From contig JADCDC010000347.1 in assembly GCA_020252385.1 (NCBI GenBank), forward strand, positions 1 through 7,456: a stretch of DNA of 7,456 nucleotides, given 5' to 3'. Positions 1 to 6,863 of the stretch are shown here, one piece after another (positions within the stretch are counted from its first letter, which is position 1; each line of letters starts with the position of its first letter). The DNA comes from Aestuariivirga sp. Lineage in GTDB: Bacteria > Pseudomonadota > Alphaproteobacteria > Rhizobiales > Aestuariivirgaceae. The position numbers were made by a program, and so were the translations under genes. A model generated the notes under the pieces. That model ran no database searches, had not been told where the DNA came from, and worked only from the letters and a program-made list of their open reading frames with translations.

Positions 1-888
1 ATCGGACGCTTCATCCAGGGCTTCGGCGCATCCTCGCCGCGCATCGTGTCGATTGCCATGGTGCGGGACGGGCAGGGCGGTGCGGCCATGGCGCGCGTCA
101 TGTCCTTCGTGATGATGGTCTTCATGCTGGTGCCGATGCTGGCGCCCTCCATCGGGCAGCTCGTGCTGCTGCTTGCGAGCTGGCGGTTCATCTTCGTAGG
201 CTTGTTGGCCTTCGGGGTGATCGCCGGGTTGTGGCTGTGGCTCCGCCAGGCGGAGACCCTGCCGCGCGAGCGGCGCAGCCCGTTGTCCGTCACGGCGCTG
301 ATGGCGGCGGCCGGCCAGGTGCTGCGCCACCCCGTGGCCATGGGTTATACGCTGGCGGTGGGCGCTGTCTTCGGCAGCTTCATCGTGTTTCTCGGAACCT
401 CGCAGCAGATCTTCGCGGAGCAATACGGGCAGGGAGGCTATTTCGCCCTGTGGTTCGCGCTGTTTGCCGGTGGCATGGCGATCGCCATGCTGGTGAACGC
501 CCGGCTCGTCATGCGCTACGGCATGCGGCTGATCTCGAAGCTGGCGCTGAGGTCGTTTCTCGTGCTCTCGGTGCTGTTCCTGGGCGTGAGCATTGCCTCC
601 GGCGGCCACCCGCCGCTGTCTCTGCTGGCCATCTTCCTTTTCATCACATTTTTCTGCAATGGCCTGCTGTTCGGCAATTACAACGCAATCGCCATGGAGC
701 CGATGGGGCGGATCGCCGGCATGGCGGCATCGATTTCGGGCGCCATCTCCTCCCTCATCGCCATCCTGACGGGGGGCTTCATCGGGCAACTCTATGACGG
801 AACGGTCATTCCGCTGATCGCGGGGTTCACGGGGCTCGGGATCGTCTCATTCGCACTCACGGAATGGGCGGAACGCCGCAGGAGGTGA
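1..888 (+). CDS. MFS transporter, Bcr/CflA drug-resistance-type, C-terminal part (5' end outside window)
   Basis: The reading frame is open from the first base, so the gene starts upstream; 295 codons are visible and the stop is TGA at 886-888. It is an inner-membrane proton-coupled transporter of the major facilitator superfamily. The visible N-terminus (IGRFIQGFGASSPRIVSIAM, then VRDG) fits the Bcr/CflA pattern, in which an RFxQGxG helix runs into a conserved VRD loop. By eye there are about eight further hydrophobic segments, including those at roughly 100-195, 340-405, 435-495, 550-600, 610-670, 710-790 and 800-865. The family is usually near 400 residues with 12 membrane helices, so about 100 residues are missing. 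A GTG at 46 is only an internal codon inside the conserved helix and is not a believable start. Family members export drugs or small metabolites. The substrate here cannot be read from sequence. Its place 49 bases before soxB, on the same strand, allows a role in moving the sox substrate or product, but that is inference. Confidence 0.85.
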   Translation: MGRFIQGFGASSPRIVSIAMVRDGQGGAAMARVMSFVMMVFMLVPMLAPSIGQLVLLLASWRFIFVGLLAFGVIAGLWLWLRQAETLPRERRSPLSVTALMAAAGQVLRHPVAMGYTLAVGAVFGSFIVFLGTSQQIFAEQYGQGGYFALWFALFAGGMAIAMLVNARLVMRYGMRLISKLALRSFLVLSVLFLGVSIASGGHPPLSLLAIFLFITFFCNGLLFGNYNAIAMEPMGRIAGMAASISGAISSLIAILTGGFIGQLYDGTVIPLIAGFTGLGIVSFALTEWAERRRR

Positions 889-899
889 AGTTTCTGCAC

Positions 900-918
900 C
901 TTGCCGAAGCGCGGCAAG
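900..918 (+). terminator. Hairpin between MFS gene and soxB, possible weak terminator or leader structure
   Basis: CTTGCCG (900-906) and CGGCAAG (912-918) form a perfect 7-bp inverted repeat around a five-base loop. The stem is followed by TTCTGTT. It begins 11 bases after the MFS stop codon and ends 19 bases before the soxB start. The position suits a factor-independent terminator for the transporter gene, but the T-run is broken and short, so termination may be partial or absent. It could instead fold in the soxB leader mRNA. Confidence 0.4.
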
Positions 919-937
919 TTCTGTTAGCAACGCACCC

Positions 938-2197
938 GTGTCCAAGCATTATTCAGCCCTGGCCCTTGCGCGCCATGCCCTCGACCCGGACCTTCCCTGG
1001 CCCCGGGCCTGGGAGAAACCCACCCCCAAGTCCTCCTATGACGTGGTGATCGTCGGCGGCGGCGGCCACGGGCTTGCCACCGCCTATTACCTCGCGAAGA
1101 ACCACGGCATCACCAATGTCGCGGTGATCGAGCGGAACTACATCGGCTCGGGCAATGTCGGCCGCAACACCACGCTGATCCGCTCGAACTACATGATGGG
1201 CGGCAACACCGCCTTCTTCGAGCATTCGCTGAAGCTGTGGGAGGGGCTGTCCCACGATCTCAACTTCAACTGCATGGTCTCGCAGCGCGGGCAGATCGTG
1301 CTGGCGGTGAGCCCGGTGCAGATGGATGTTTTCGCCCGGCGCGGAAACATCATGCGGCTCAACGGCATCGACGCGGAACTTCTCGATCCGGGCGAGGTCA
1401 GGAAGCTGCTCCCCTATCTCGACTGGTCGAAGGATGCGCGCTGGCCGATCCATGGCGCCATCATGCAGCCGCGCGCCGGAACCGTGCGGCATGATGCGGT
1501 GGCCTGGGGCTATGCCCGCGCGGCCTCGGCACTTGGCGTCCACATTATCGAGAACTGCGAGGTTACGGGCTTCGTGATCGATGATGGCAAGGTCTCGGGT
1601 GTCGAGACCTCTCAAGGCCGCATCAATGCCGGAAAGGTCGGCATCGCGGTCGCGGGCCACACCTCCCACGTGGCGAAGATGGCGGGTCTCAGGCTTCCCA
1701 TCGAAAGCCACATCTTGCAGGCCTTCGTGACGGAGCCGATCAAGCCCATTGTCGATCACGTGGTGTCCTGGGGCGCTGAACTCTTCTACCTCTCGCAGTC
1801 CGACAAGGGCGGGCTCGTCTTCGGCGCGCACATCGACGGCTTCAACACCTACACCCAGAGAGGCCAGTTCAACCGCATCCAGACGGTGGCGGAATGCGCC
1901 GTCTCGCTGATGCCCTTCATCTCGCGCTTGCGCCTGCTCCGCCACTGGGGCGGCATCCAGGACATGACGCCGGACGGCAGCCCCTTCATCTGCAGGACGG
2001 AGGTCAAGAACCTCTATCTCAACGGCGGCTGGTGCTATCAGGGCTTCAAGGCGACACCGGCCTCGGGCTGGACCTTCTCCCACACCATCGCCAATGACCA
2101 GGAACACGAACTCGTCCGCGACTTCGGCCTCGACCGTTTCGAGAAGGGCCGCGAACTCGATGAATTCGGCCTCGGCAACTGGACCTACAAGCAATGA
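938..2197 (+). CDS. soxB: Sarcosine oxidase, heterotetrameric, beta subunit
   Basis: Flavin-bearing catalytic subunit (419 aa) of cytoplasmic heterotetrameric sarcosine oxidase. It oxidises sarcosine, and electrons pass to O2 giving H2O2. Residues 34-52 hold the FAD-binding Rossmann start (YDVVIVGGGGHGLATAYYL), followed by the SoxB signature GRNTTLIRSNY (75-85). H185 in RHDAVAWG (184-191) matches, by motif, the histidine that carries covalent FMN in characterised SoxB proteins. HWGGIQDMTPDGSP (336-349) and WCYQGFKATPASG (365-377) are the usual C-terminal flavin-contacting stretches, and K371 lies in the GFK motif. The length matches the family. The GTG at 938 was chosen because MSKHYSALALARHAL resembles usual SoxB N-termini and no other start lies nearby. 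No clear Shine-Dalgarno sequence precedes it. The stop overlaps the soxD start. Two residues look unlike those remembered from other members: G363 (often Cys) and Q368 (often Gly). The family call is very secure; the exact N-methyl substrate is not proven. Confidence 0.96.
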   Translation: MSKHYSALALARHALDPDLPWPRAWEKPTPKSSYDVVIVGGGGHGLATAYYLAKNHGITNVAVIERNYIGSGNVGRNTTLIRSNYMMGGNTAFFEHSLKLWEGLSHDLNFNCMVSQRGQIVLAVSPVQMDVFARRGNIMRLNGIDAELLDPGEVRKLLPYLDWSKDARWPIHGAIMQPRAGTVRHDAVAWGYARAASALGVHIIENCEVTGFVIDDGKVSGVETSQGRINAGKVGIAVAGHTSHVAKMAGLRLPIESHILQAFVTEPIKPIVDHVVSWGAELFYLSQSDKGGLVFGAHIDGFNTYTQRGQFNRIQTVAECAVSLMPFISRLRLLRHWGGIQDMTPDGSPFICRTEVKNLYLNGGWCYQGFKATPASGWTFSHTIANDQEHELVRDFGLDRFEKGRELDEFGLGNWTYKQ

Positions 2198-2439
2198 TGA
2201 TCCCCTGTCCATATTGCGGCGACCGCGACGTCTCCGAATTCCGCTATGGCGGCGATGCCACAAAGCAAAGGCCGCAGCACGGGACAGGCGACCTCAAGAC
2301 CTGGCATGACTACTACTTCCTGTTCGACAACCCCAAAGGTCCGCATACGGAATACTGGCAGCATGTGCTGGGCTGCCGCCGCTGGTTCAAGCTCGCGCGC
2401 AACACTGCCACCAACGAGATCGGCGGGGTAGTGTCATGA
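2194..2439 (+). CDS. soxD: Sarcosine oxidase, heterotetrameric, delta subunit (zinc-binding)
   Basis: Small structural subunit (81 aa) that binds one zinc ion and sits in the sarcosine oxidase complex; it has no known catalytic role. The four expected zinc ligands are visible: C5 and C8 in the N-terminal IPCPYCG, then H57 and C61 (H-x3-C in WQHVLGC). SEFRYGGDA (14-22) and the GCRRWFKLARNT stretch near the C-terminus are typical of the family, in which proteins run from about 80 to 110 residues. The start is the ATG at 2194, overlapping the soxB stop as ATGA; the next codon is also ATG (2197), so either could serve. No strong Shine-Dalgarno sequence is present, which suggests re-initiation by ribosomes finishing soxB. 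The end overlaps soxA by another ATGA. Identity is secure from the motif set and gene order. Confidence 0.95.
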   Translation: MMIPCPYCGDRDVSEFRYGGDATKQRPQHGTGDLKTWHDYYFLFDNPKGPHTEYWQHVLGCRRWFKLARNTATNEIGGVVS

Positions 2440-5387
2440 GCTTCCGCAGGCTCGCGCAGGGTGGCCGGATCGACCGCCGCAGGGCCGTCTCGGCGAGGTT
2501 TGACGGCAAGCCGCTTACCGGTTTTTCCGGTGACACGCTGGCCTCCGCCCTGCTTGCCGGCAACAGGCTGCTGGTGGGCCGCAGCTTCAAGTATCACCGC
2601 CCGCGCGGCATTCTCTCCGCCGGGATCGAGGAGCCCAATGCGCTCTTCACCCTGGGCGATGGTGCCACGACCGAGCCCAATGTGGCGGCGACCATGGTCG
2701 ACCTCGTCGATGGCCTCATCGCGCGCTCACAGAATGCCTGGCCCTCGCCCGACTTCGACATGATGGCGGTGAATTCCCTTCTCGCCCCCATGTTCCAGTC
2801 CGGCTTCTACTACAAGACCTTCATGGGGCCGCGAAAGGGCTCCTGGATGTTCTACGAGCCCTTCATCCGCAAGGCGGCGGGGCTGGGCAAGGCGACCGAC
2901 CGTTCGGACCCCGACCGCTACGACATGCGCCACGCCTTCTGCGACGTGCTGGTCATCGGCTCCGGCCCGGCGGGGCTTGCGGCAGCGCTGACCTCGGGCC
3001 GCAGCGGTGCCAGGGTGGTGCTGGCAGAGCAGGATTCGGAGTTCGGCGGCTCGCTCCTGTCGGCGAGCGATGCGGAGCATGAGGCCTGGCGCATTTCATG
3101 CGTGGAGGAACTGAAGAGCCTCGCCAATGTCGAAGCCTTCACCCGCACCACCGTCCAGGGCCTTTATGACGGCAACCTCGCGGTGCTCGTCGAGAACCGC
3201 AGCCACCTGCGGCCTGATGCGCGCAAGGGCCAGGCGCGCATGGTGCTGACACAGCTTCGCGCCAGAACGATCGTCATGGCAACCGGCGCGATCGAGCGGC
3301 CGCTGGTCTTTTCCAACAATGATCGCCCGGGCGTGATGCTTGCCTCGGCGCTCAGGAGCTATGCCAACCGCTTCGCCGTGGCGCCCGAGAGGCGCGCGGT
3401 GATCCTCTGTAACAACGACACGGGCTATGACGCAGCACTCGACCTTGCCGCAGCCGGCGTGGCGGTGACGGTCGCGGACCACCGTCCCGCCGTCTCAGCC
3501 GAGATCCTCGCGCGCGCCGGTACGAAGGGCATCGCCGTCTTTCCGGGCAGCGGCATCGTCGATGTCGAGGGTACCAAGGGTGTCAAGGCCGTGAAGCTCG
3601 GCGGCGCCCATGCCGTCACCGTCGAGTGTGACGCGGTGGGCATGGCCGGCGGCTGGTCGCCCGTGGTGCATCTGTCGTCCCATGGCGGCATCAAGCCGAG
3701 ATATGAGGAGTCTATCGCGGGCTTCGTGCCGGGCGGCTTCCCCTCTACCCATTTCGGCGCTGGCGCCATGATGGGCAGTTTCGGCCTCTCAGCCGCCATC
3801 GCGGAAGGGGCCAATGCCGGTGCGTCGGCCGCATCGGCTGCGGGCTTTGGCAGGACGCGGCCCGTCTATGCGCCGGAGCATGTGACGGACCGGAGCTACG
3901 CCATCCTGCCCAGCTGGACGCCCCCGCAGGAGGCCAAGGGCAAGGCCTTCGTCGATTTCCAGAGCGACGTGACGTTGAAGGACGTGAAGAACGCGCATCA
4001 GGAGGGCTATCTCTCGGTCGAGCATCTGAAGCGCTACACCACGCTCGGCATGGGGACCGACCAGGGCAAGACCTCGAACATCAATGCCCTGGCGCTGATG
4101 GCCGGCTATCGCGGCATCACCATTCCGGAGGCGGGCACCACCACCTTCCGGCCGCCTTACGCGCCGCTCGCCATGGGCGCCATCGCCGGCCGCACCAGGG
4201 GCGCGCACTTCCGCCCGCTGCGCCTCTCGCCGCTGCACGACTGGCATGCGCGGAACGGCGCCACCTTCATCGAGGCCGGGCTGTGGAAGCGCGCCTGGTT
4301 CTATTCCTGGGCGGGTGACCGGCCGGAGACGGCCTATGTCAAGGAAATGGAACTCGTGCGCAAGGGTGTCGGCCTCGCCGATGTCTCCACACTGGGCAAG
4401 ATCGACATCCAGGGGCCGGACGCGGCGGAATTCCTGAACCGCGTCTATGTCAACGGCTTCGCCAAGCTGCCTGTCGGCAAGGTGCGCTATGGCGTGATGC
4501 TGAACGATGACGGCATCGTGCTGGACGACGGCACGACCGCGCGCATCTCCGAGACCAAATTCTACATGACGACTACCACCGCGCAGGCGGGGGAGGTCAT
4601 GTCATGGCTCGAATATCTGCTGCAGTGCCACTGGACGGACCTCGAGGTCGAGGTGGCCTCCCTCACGGATGAGTGGGCCGGCATGGCCGTCTCCGGACCC
4701 AAGGCGCGCGAGGCGCTGGCACTCGCCTTCCCGGACGCCGATCTCTCGAACGAGGCGCTGCCCTACATGGGCTGCCGCGACATCGCGTTCGATGGCGTCA
4801 CCGTCAGGCTGCTCCGCATGTCCTTCTCGGGCGAGCTGGCTTACGAAGTCCATGTCGCGGCCGACTATGCGATCAGCCTGTGGGAACACATCCTCAAGGC
4901 CGCGGCATCGACCGGCATCAAGCCCTATGGCCTCGAGGCTCTGGCGAGCCTGCGCATCGAGAAGGGCCACGTGGCGGGTCTCGAGCTCGACCACCGCAAC
5001 ACGCTCGATGATCTCGGCCTCGGCAAGATGGCCGGCAAGGAGAAGGACTATGTGGGCCGCGCGCTGCGCTTCCGCGAGGATTGCCAGTCGCCGGAACGCT
5101 GGAGCCTCGTTGGCCTCGAACTGATGGAGCCTGACAAGAAGCTTCGCGGCGGGGCGATCCTGTTTGCGGCAAGCGACGAGATCAAGGGACACGGGCGCGG
5201 TTACATCACCTCGGTGACCTGGTCGACGGAGCTGAACAAGTTCATCGCACTCGGCCTCTACACGGGCGGCCTCAACCATGTGGGTGAGGAGATCATCGCC
5301 GCCTTCCCGCTCAAGAACGAGCAGGCCAAGCTCAAGATCGTCTCGCCCCACTTCATCGATCACGAAGGAGCCCGCCTCCATGCTTGA
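2436..5387 (+). CDS. soxA: Sarcosine oxidase, heterotetrameric, alpha subunit (NAD- and folate-binding)
   Basis: Largest subunit (983 aa, normal for the family). It binds NAD+ structurally and tetrahydrofolate, which accepts the methyl-derived carbon as 5,10-methylene-tetrahydrofolate. Domains in order: a ferredoxin-like N-terminal fold (about 10-100) with the SFKYHRPRGI signature (50-59) and no iron-sulfur cysteines, as expected for SoxA; a Rossmann NAD site VLVIGSGPAG (171-180); ATGAIERP (282-289); a second nucleotide-fold half near 320-350 (VILCNNDTGYDAA); a linker with RYTTLGMGTDQGKTSN (533-548); and a GcvT-like aminomethyltransferase domain from about 600 to the end. The GcvT domain has YGVMLNDDGIVLDD (685-698), whose Asp pair matches the conserved folate-site motif of T-protein, and SGELAYEVHV (798-807). 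The ATG at 2436 overlaps the soxD stop (ATGA). The 3' end overlaps soxG by 8 bases and contains its ribosome binding site. The frame is intact. Confidence 0.96.
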   Translation: MSFRRLAQGGRIDRRRAVSARFDGKPLTGFSGDTLASALLAGNRLLVGRSFKYHRPRGILSAGIEEPNALFTLGDGATTEPNVAATMVDLVDGLIARSQNAWPSPDFDMMAVNSLLAPMFQSGFYYKTFMGPRKGSWMFYEPFIRKAAGLGKATDRSDPDRYDMRHAFCDVLVIGSGPAGLAAALTSGRSGARVVLAEQDSEFGGSLLSASDAEHEAWRISCVEELKSLANVEAFTRTTVQGLYDGNLAVLVENRSHLRPDARKGQARMVLTQLRARTIVMATGAIERPLVFSNNDRPGVMLASALRSYANRFAVAPERRAVILCNNDTGYDAALDLAAAGVAVTVADHRPAVSAEILARAGTKGIAVFPGSGIVDVEGTKGVKAVKLGGAHAVTVECDAVGMAGGWSPVVHLSSHGGIKPRYEESIAGFVPGGFPSTHFGAGAMMGSFGLSAAIAEGANAGASAASAAGFGRTRPVYAPEHVTDRSYAILPSWTPPQEAKGKAFVDFQSDVTLKDVKNAHQEGYLSVEHLKRYTTLGMGTDQGKTSNINALALMAGYRGITIPEAGTTTFRPPYAPLAMGAIAGRTRGAHFRPLRLSPLHDWHARNGATFIEAGLWKRAWFYSWAGDRPETAYVKEMELVRKGVGLADVSTLGKIDIQGPDAAEFLNRVYVNGFAKLPVGKVRYGVMLNDDGIVLDDGTTARISETKFYMTTTTAQAGEVMSWLEYLLQCHWTDLEVEVASLTDEWAGMAVSGPKAREALALAFPDADLSNEALPYMGCRDIAFDGVTVRLLRMSFSGELAYEVHVAADYAISLWEHILKAAASTGIKPYGLEALASLRIEKGHVAGLELDHRNTLDDLGLGKMAGKEKDYVGRALRFREDCQSPERWSLVGLELMEPDKKLRGGAILFAASDEIKGHGRGYITSVTWSTELNKFIALGLYTGGLNHVGEEIIAAFPLKNEQAKLKIVSPHFIDHEGARLHA
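5365..5370 (+). promoter_or_regulatory. Ribosome binding site of soxG, inside the end of soxA
   Basis: AAGGAG lies nine bases before the ATG at 5380 and is the clearest Shine-Dalgarno sequence in the operon. It fixes the soxG start at 5380, although the same frame stays open upstream to 5278. soxB, soxD and soxA have no comparable site, so soxG may be the one downstream subunit able to initiate independently. Confidence 0.75.
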
Positions 5388-5907
5388 GCGCAGGTCCGCA
5401 CTGGCGAGCGCCACGCCCTATGTGAGCGGCAGTCTGTCGATCGCCGAGCGCCCAGGATTCTCCCTCACGCAGGTGGCGGGTGTGGAAGAGAAGATCGCCG
5501 CCGTCACCGGCCCGCTGCCGGAGAAGGTGGCACGCGCGCAGGTGAATGGCGCGCTCACCATCTTCCGCATCGGCCCCGCGCAGTTCTGGATCGTGGGTCC
5601 TGAAATGGATGACACGGCCTCCCGCCTTCAAGGCCAATGCGCGGTGACGCCGCTGTCCAACAGCCGCGTGCGCATCGCGCTTGAAGGGGCTCCCGCGCGC
5701 GAGGTGCTCTCGATGCTCATTCCCGTCGATGTGCATCAGACAGTGTTCACCCCGGGAACCGTGGCACTCACCGGCATTCACCACACGCCGGTCACCGTCC
5801 ATTGTACCGGCGAGACTGCCTTCGACATCTATGTGATGCGAACCTTCGCGCTGAATGCGTGGGAGGTCATCACTGACGCGGCGCGCGCGTTTGCAGGAAA
5901 TCCCTGA
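5380..5907 (+). CDS. soxG: Sarcosine oxidase, heterotetrameric, gamma subunit
   Basis: Fourth subunit (175 aa) of the sarcosine oxidase complex. Known gamma subunits have a fold related to the GcvT folate-binding domain and pack on the other chains; they are needed for assembly rather than carrying cofactors. Supporting stretches are RIGPAQFWIVG (63-73), PLSNSRVRIALEGAPAREVL (91-110), the proline/aspartate segment IPVDVHQTVFTPGTVAL (114-130), and the C-terminal TGETAFDIYVMRTFA (143-157) with WEVITDAA (161-168). This subunit diverges fastest in the family, so its position directly after soxA is an important part of the call. The start at ATG 5380 has an AAGGAG site nine bases upstream. The reading frame could be extended upstream, but that part would lie within soxA in another frame and looks non-native (Ser/Arg-rich). 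The last 38 bases overlap the 3' end of the opposing lysR gene. Confidence 0.9.
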   Translation: MLERRSALASATPYVSGSLSIAERPGFSLTQVAGVEEKIAAVTGPLPEKVARAQVNGALTIFRIGPAQFWIVGPEMDDTASRLQGQCAVTPLSNSRVRIALEGAPAREVLSMLIPVDVHQTVFTPGTVALTGIHHTPVTVHCTGETAFDIYVMRTFALNAWEVITDAARAFAGNP

Positions 5908-6760
5908 GGGGCAGCAGGCCGCTCTTCCGCGCCTTCGTCGCCGGGTGAATGGCGCAGTAGTCATGCCCCAGCGGCAGTGACTGATTGTCCAGCGCCACCA
6001 GCCTGCCGTTCCGCAAATCTTCCTCCGCCAATGCGCGCTGGCCCAGCGCAATGCCGAGCCCGCGCCGCGCGAAATCCAGCGCCAGCTGCGATGAGCCGAC
6101 GCGGTGGCCCTTTGCGGGATCGATCCGGCGCACAGGCAGGAAGCGGGCGAGCCAGTCATCCCATGTGGGGTGGGAGGCGAAGCTTTGCCCCCAGCTGGTG
6201 TGAATGAAGAGGCTGTCGTCCGCGGTCCGCATCGCGATGCGCTCGGCGAGTTCCGGTTGGCACATCGGCATCACCTCATCGCGAAACAGCGGAATGGCGT
6301 GAAGCCCCGGGTAGTGGCCGCTGCCATAGGTGATGCGCAGGTCGATCTCGCCACTGGCGAAATCGACGGGATCATCCGCGATGCGCAAGTCCACGCGCAG
6401 CGCGGCATTCTCCGCAAAGGCGGCGAAGGCCGGCATGAACCAGCATTCGGCCAGTGAGGGAATCACGCTCACCACCAGCTTGGCGCGGTTGCTGCCCGCC
6501 AGAACGCGGTGGGTGAGAGAGGCGATGTCCTCCAGCGCCGGCGTGATGCCTGCATGGATGGCATGGCCTGCATCGGTGAGGGCGATGCGGTTGTTGAGGC
6601 GGGTGAACAGCTTGCGCCTGAGGAAGGTTTCGAGGTTCCGCACCTGCTGGCTCACCGCCGCTGGGGTGACATTCAGTTCGTCAGCGGCCGCCACATAGCT
6701 GCCCGTGCGGGCGGAGGCTTCGAAATATTTCAAGGCGTTAAGCGGAGGAAGCTTGAGCAT
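5870..6760 (-). CDS. LysR-family transcriptional regulator, GcvA-like
   Basis: DNA-binding regulator of 296 aa, the usual LysR length. The N-terminal winged helix-turn-helix covers about residues 6-65: LPPLNALKYFEASARTGSYV, recognition region VTPAAVSQQVRNLE (31-44) and KLFTRLNNRIALTDAG (50-65). The PPLNALxxFEA start is typical of the GcvA subgroup. A short linker helix (66-90) leads to a periplasmic-binding-protein-like effector domain (about 94-290) with DLRITYGSGHYPGL (140-153) and GSSQLALDFARRGLGIALG (222-240). The ATG at 6758-6760 is supported by family alignment, although no convincing Shine-Dalgarno sequence precedes it. The gene converges on soxG, overlapping 38 bases, and diverges from the oxygenase gene across a 103-base gap with a palindrome. 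E. coli GcvA controls glycine cleavage genes, so a link to glycine and one-carbon metabolism fits, but GcvA-like regulators control many pathways. The target and the effector are unknown. Confidence 0.93.
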   Translation of the reverse strand: MLKLPPLNALKYFEASARTGSYVAAADELNVTPAAVSQQVRNLETFLRRKLFTRLNNRIALTDAGHAIHAGITPALEDIASLTHRVLAGSNRAKLVVSVIPSLAECWFMPAFAAFAENAALRVDLRIADDPVDFASGEIDLRITYGSGHYPGLHAIPLFRDEVMPMCQPELAERIAMRTADDSLFIHTSWGQSFASHPTWDDWLARFLPVRRIDPAKGHRVGSSQLALDFARRGLGIALGQRALAEEDLRNGRLVALDNQSLPLGHDYCAIHPATKARKSGLLPLRDFLQTRAPRQ

Positions 6761-6778
6761 GGGGCGGTGCCTGGCTTA

Positions 6779-6805
6779 GAAAATCCTAGTCAGACTAACA
6801 TTTTC
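6779..6805. promoter_or_regulatory. 27-bp imperfect palindrome, candidate LysR operator
   Basis: The palindrome is centred on the A at 6792. The core TAGTC-A-GACTA (6787-6797) is perfect. Two mismatched pairs follow (6785/6799 and 6786/6798). The outer arms GAAAAT (6779-6784) and ATTTTC (6800-6805) pair perfectly. In all, 11 of 13 arm positions match. It is a small A/T-rich island in GC-rich DNA. It ends 18 bases before the lysR start codon and 58 bases before the oxygenase start codon, where an operator controlling divergent promoters would sit. One T-N11-A LysR box can be placed at 6776-6788, overlapping its left edge. No convincing -35/-10 pair was found on either strand. Confidence 0.6.
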
Positions 6806-6853
6806 CTCCATTGCGGCAAGGCGCGGTTCTGCAATTCTGCCCGCCGGAACGCC

Positions 6854-6857
6854 GGAG
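6854..6857 (+). promoter_or_regulatory. Ribosome binding site of the oxygenase gene
   Basis: GGAG lies six bases before the ATG at 6864 and is a well-placed Shine-Dalgarno sequence. It supports that start codon. Confidence 0.65.
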
Positions 6858-6863
6858 ACAGCC

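Noticed and set aside
901..929. Possible sigma-70-type promoter for soxB: TTGCCG (901-906), 17-base spacer, TTAGCA (924-929).
   Set aside because: The -35 element matches at four of six positions but the -10 element is very poor, and the bases are better explained by the hairpin at 900-918.
953..2263. Long open frame on the minus strand opposite soxB (436 codons).
   Set aside because: It is a mirror of soxB produced by strong third-position G/C bias. The product is a low-complexity run of Arg, Ala, Asp, Val and His with no recognisable domain, while the plus strand encodes a canonical SoxB.
5278..5379. Upstream extension of soxG giving a 209-residue protein.
   Set aside because: The added 34 residues are Ser/Arg-rich and lie within conserved soxA coding sequence. 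The ATG at 5380 has a good ribosome binding site and gives a typical gamma subunit.
4602..5414. Open frame of 270 codons on the minus strand opposite the soxA C-terminus.
   Set aside because: Shadow of the GcvT-like domain of soxA. There is no domain match, the composition is biased, and it covers both the soxA end and the soxG start.
6811..6838. Possible promoter for the oxygenase gene: TTGCGG (6811-6816), 16-base spacer, AATTCT (6833-6838).
   Set aside because: Both elements are weak matches. A real promoter is expected in this region, but the sequence alone does not place it.
6827..6856. Short direct repeats in the oxygenase leader: TTCTGC at 6827 and 6835, and CGCCGGA at 6842 and 6850, each pair eight bases apart.
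   Set aside because: The units are only six or seven bases long, and the second copy of one pair includes the ribosome binding site. Chance is a sufficient explanation without conservation data.
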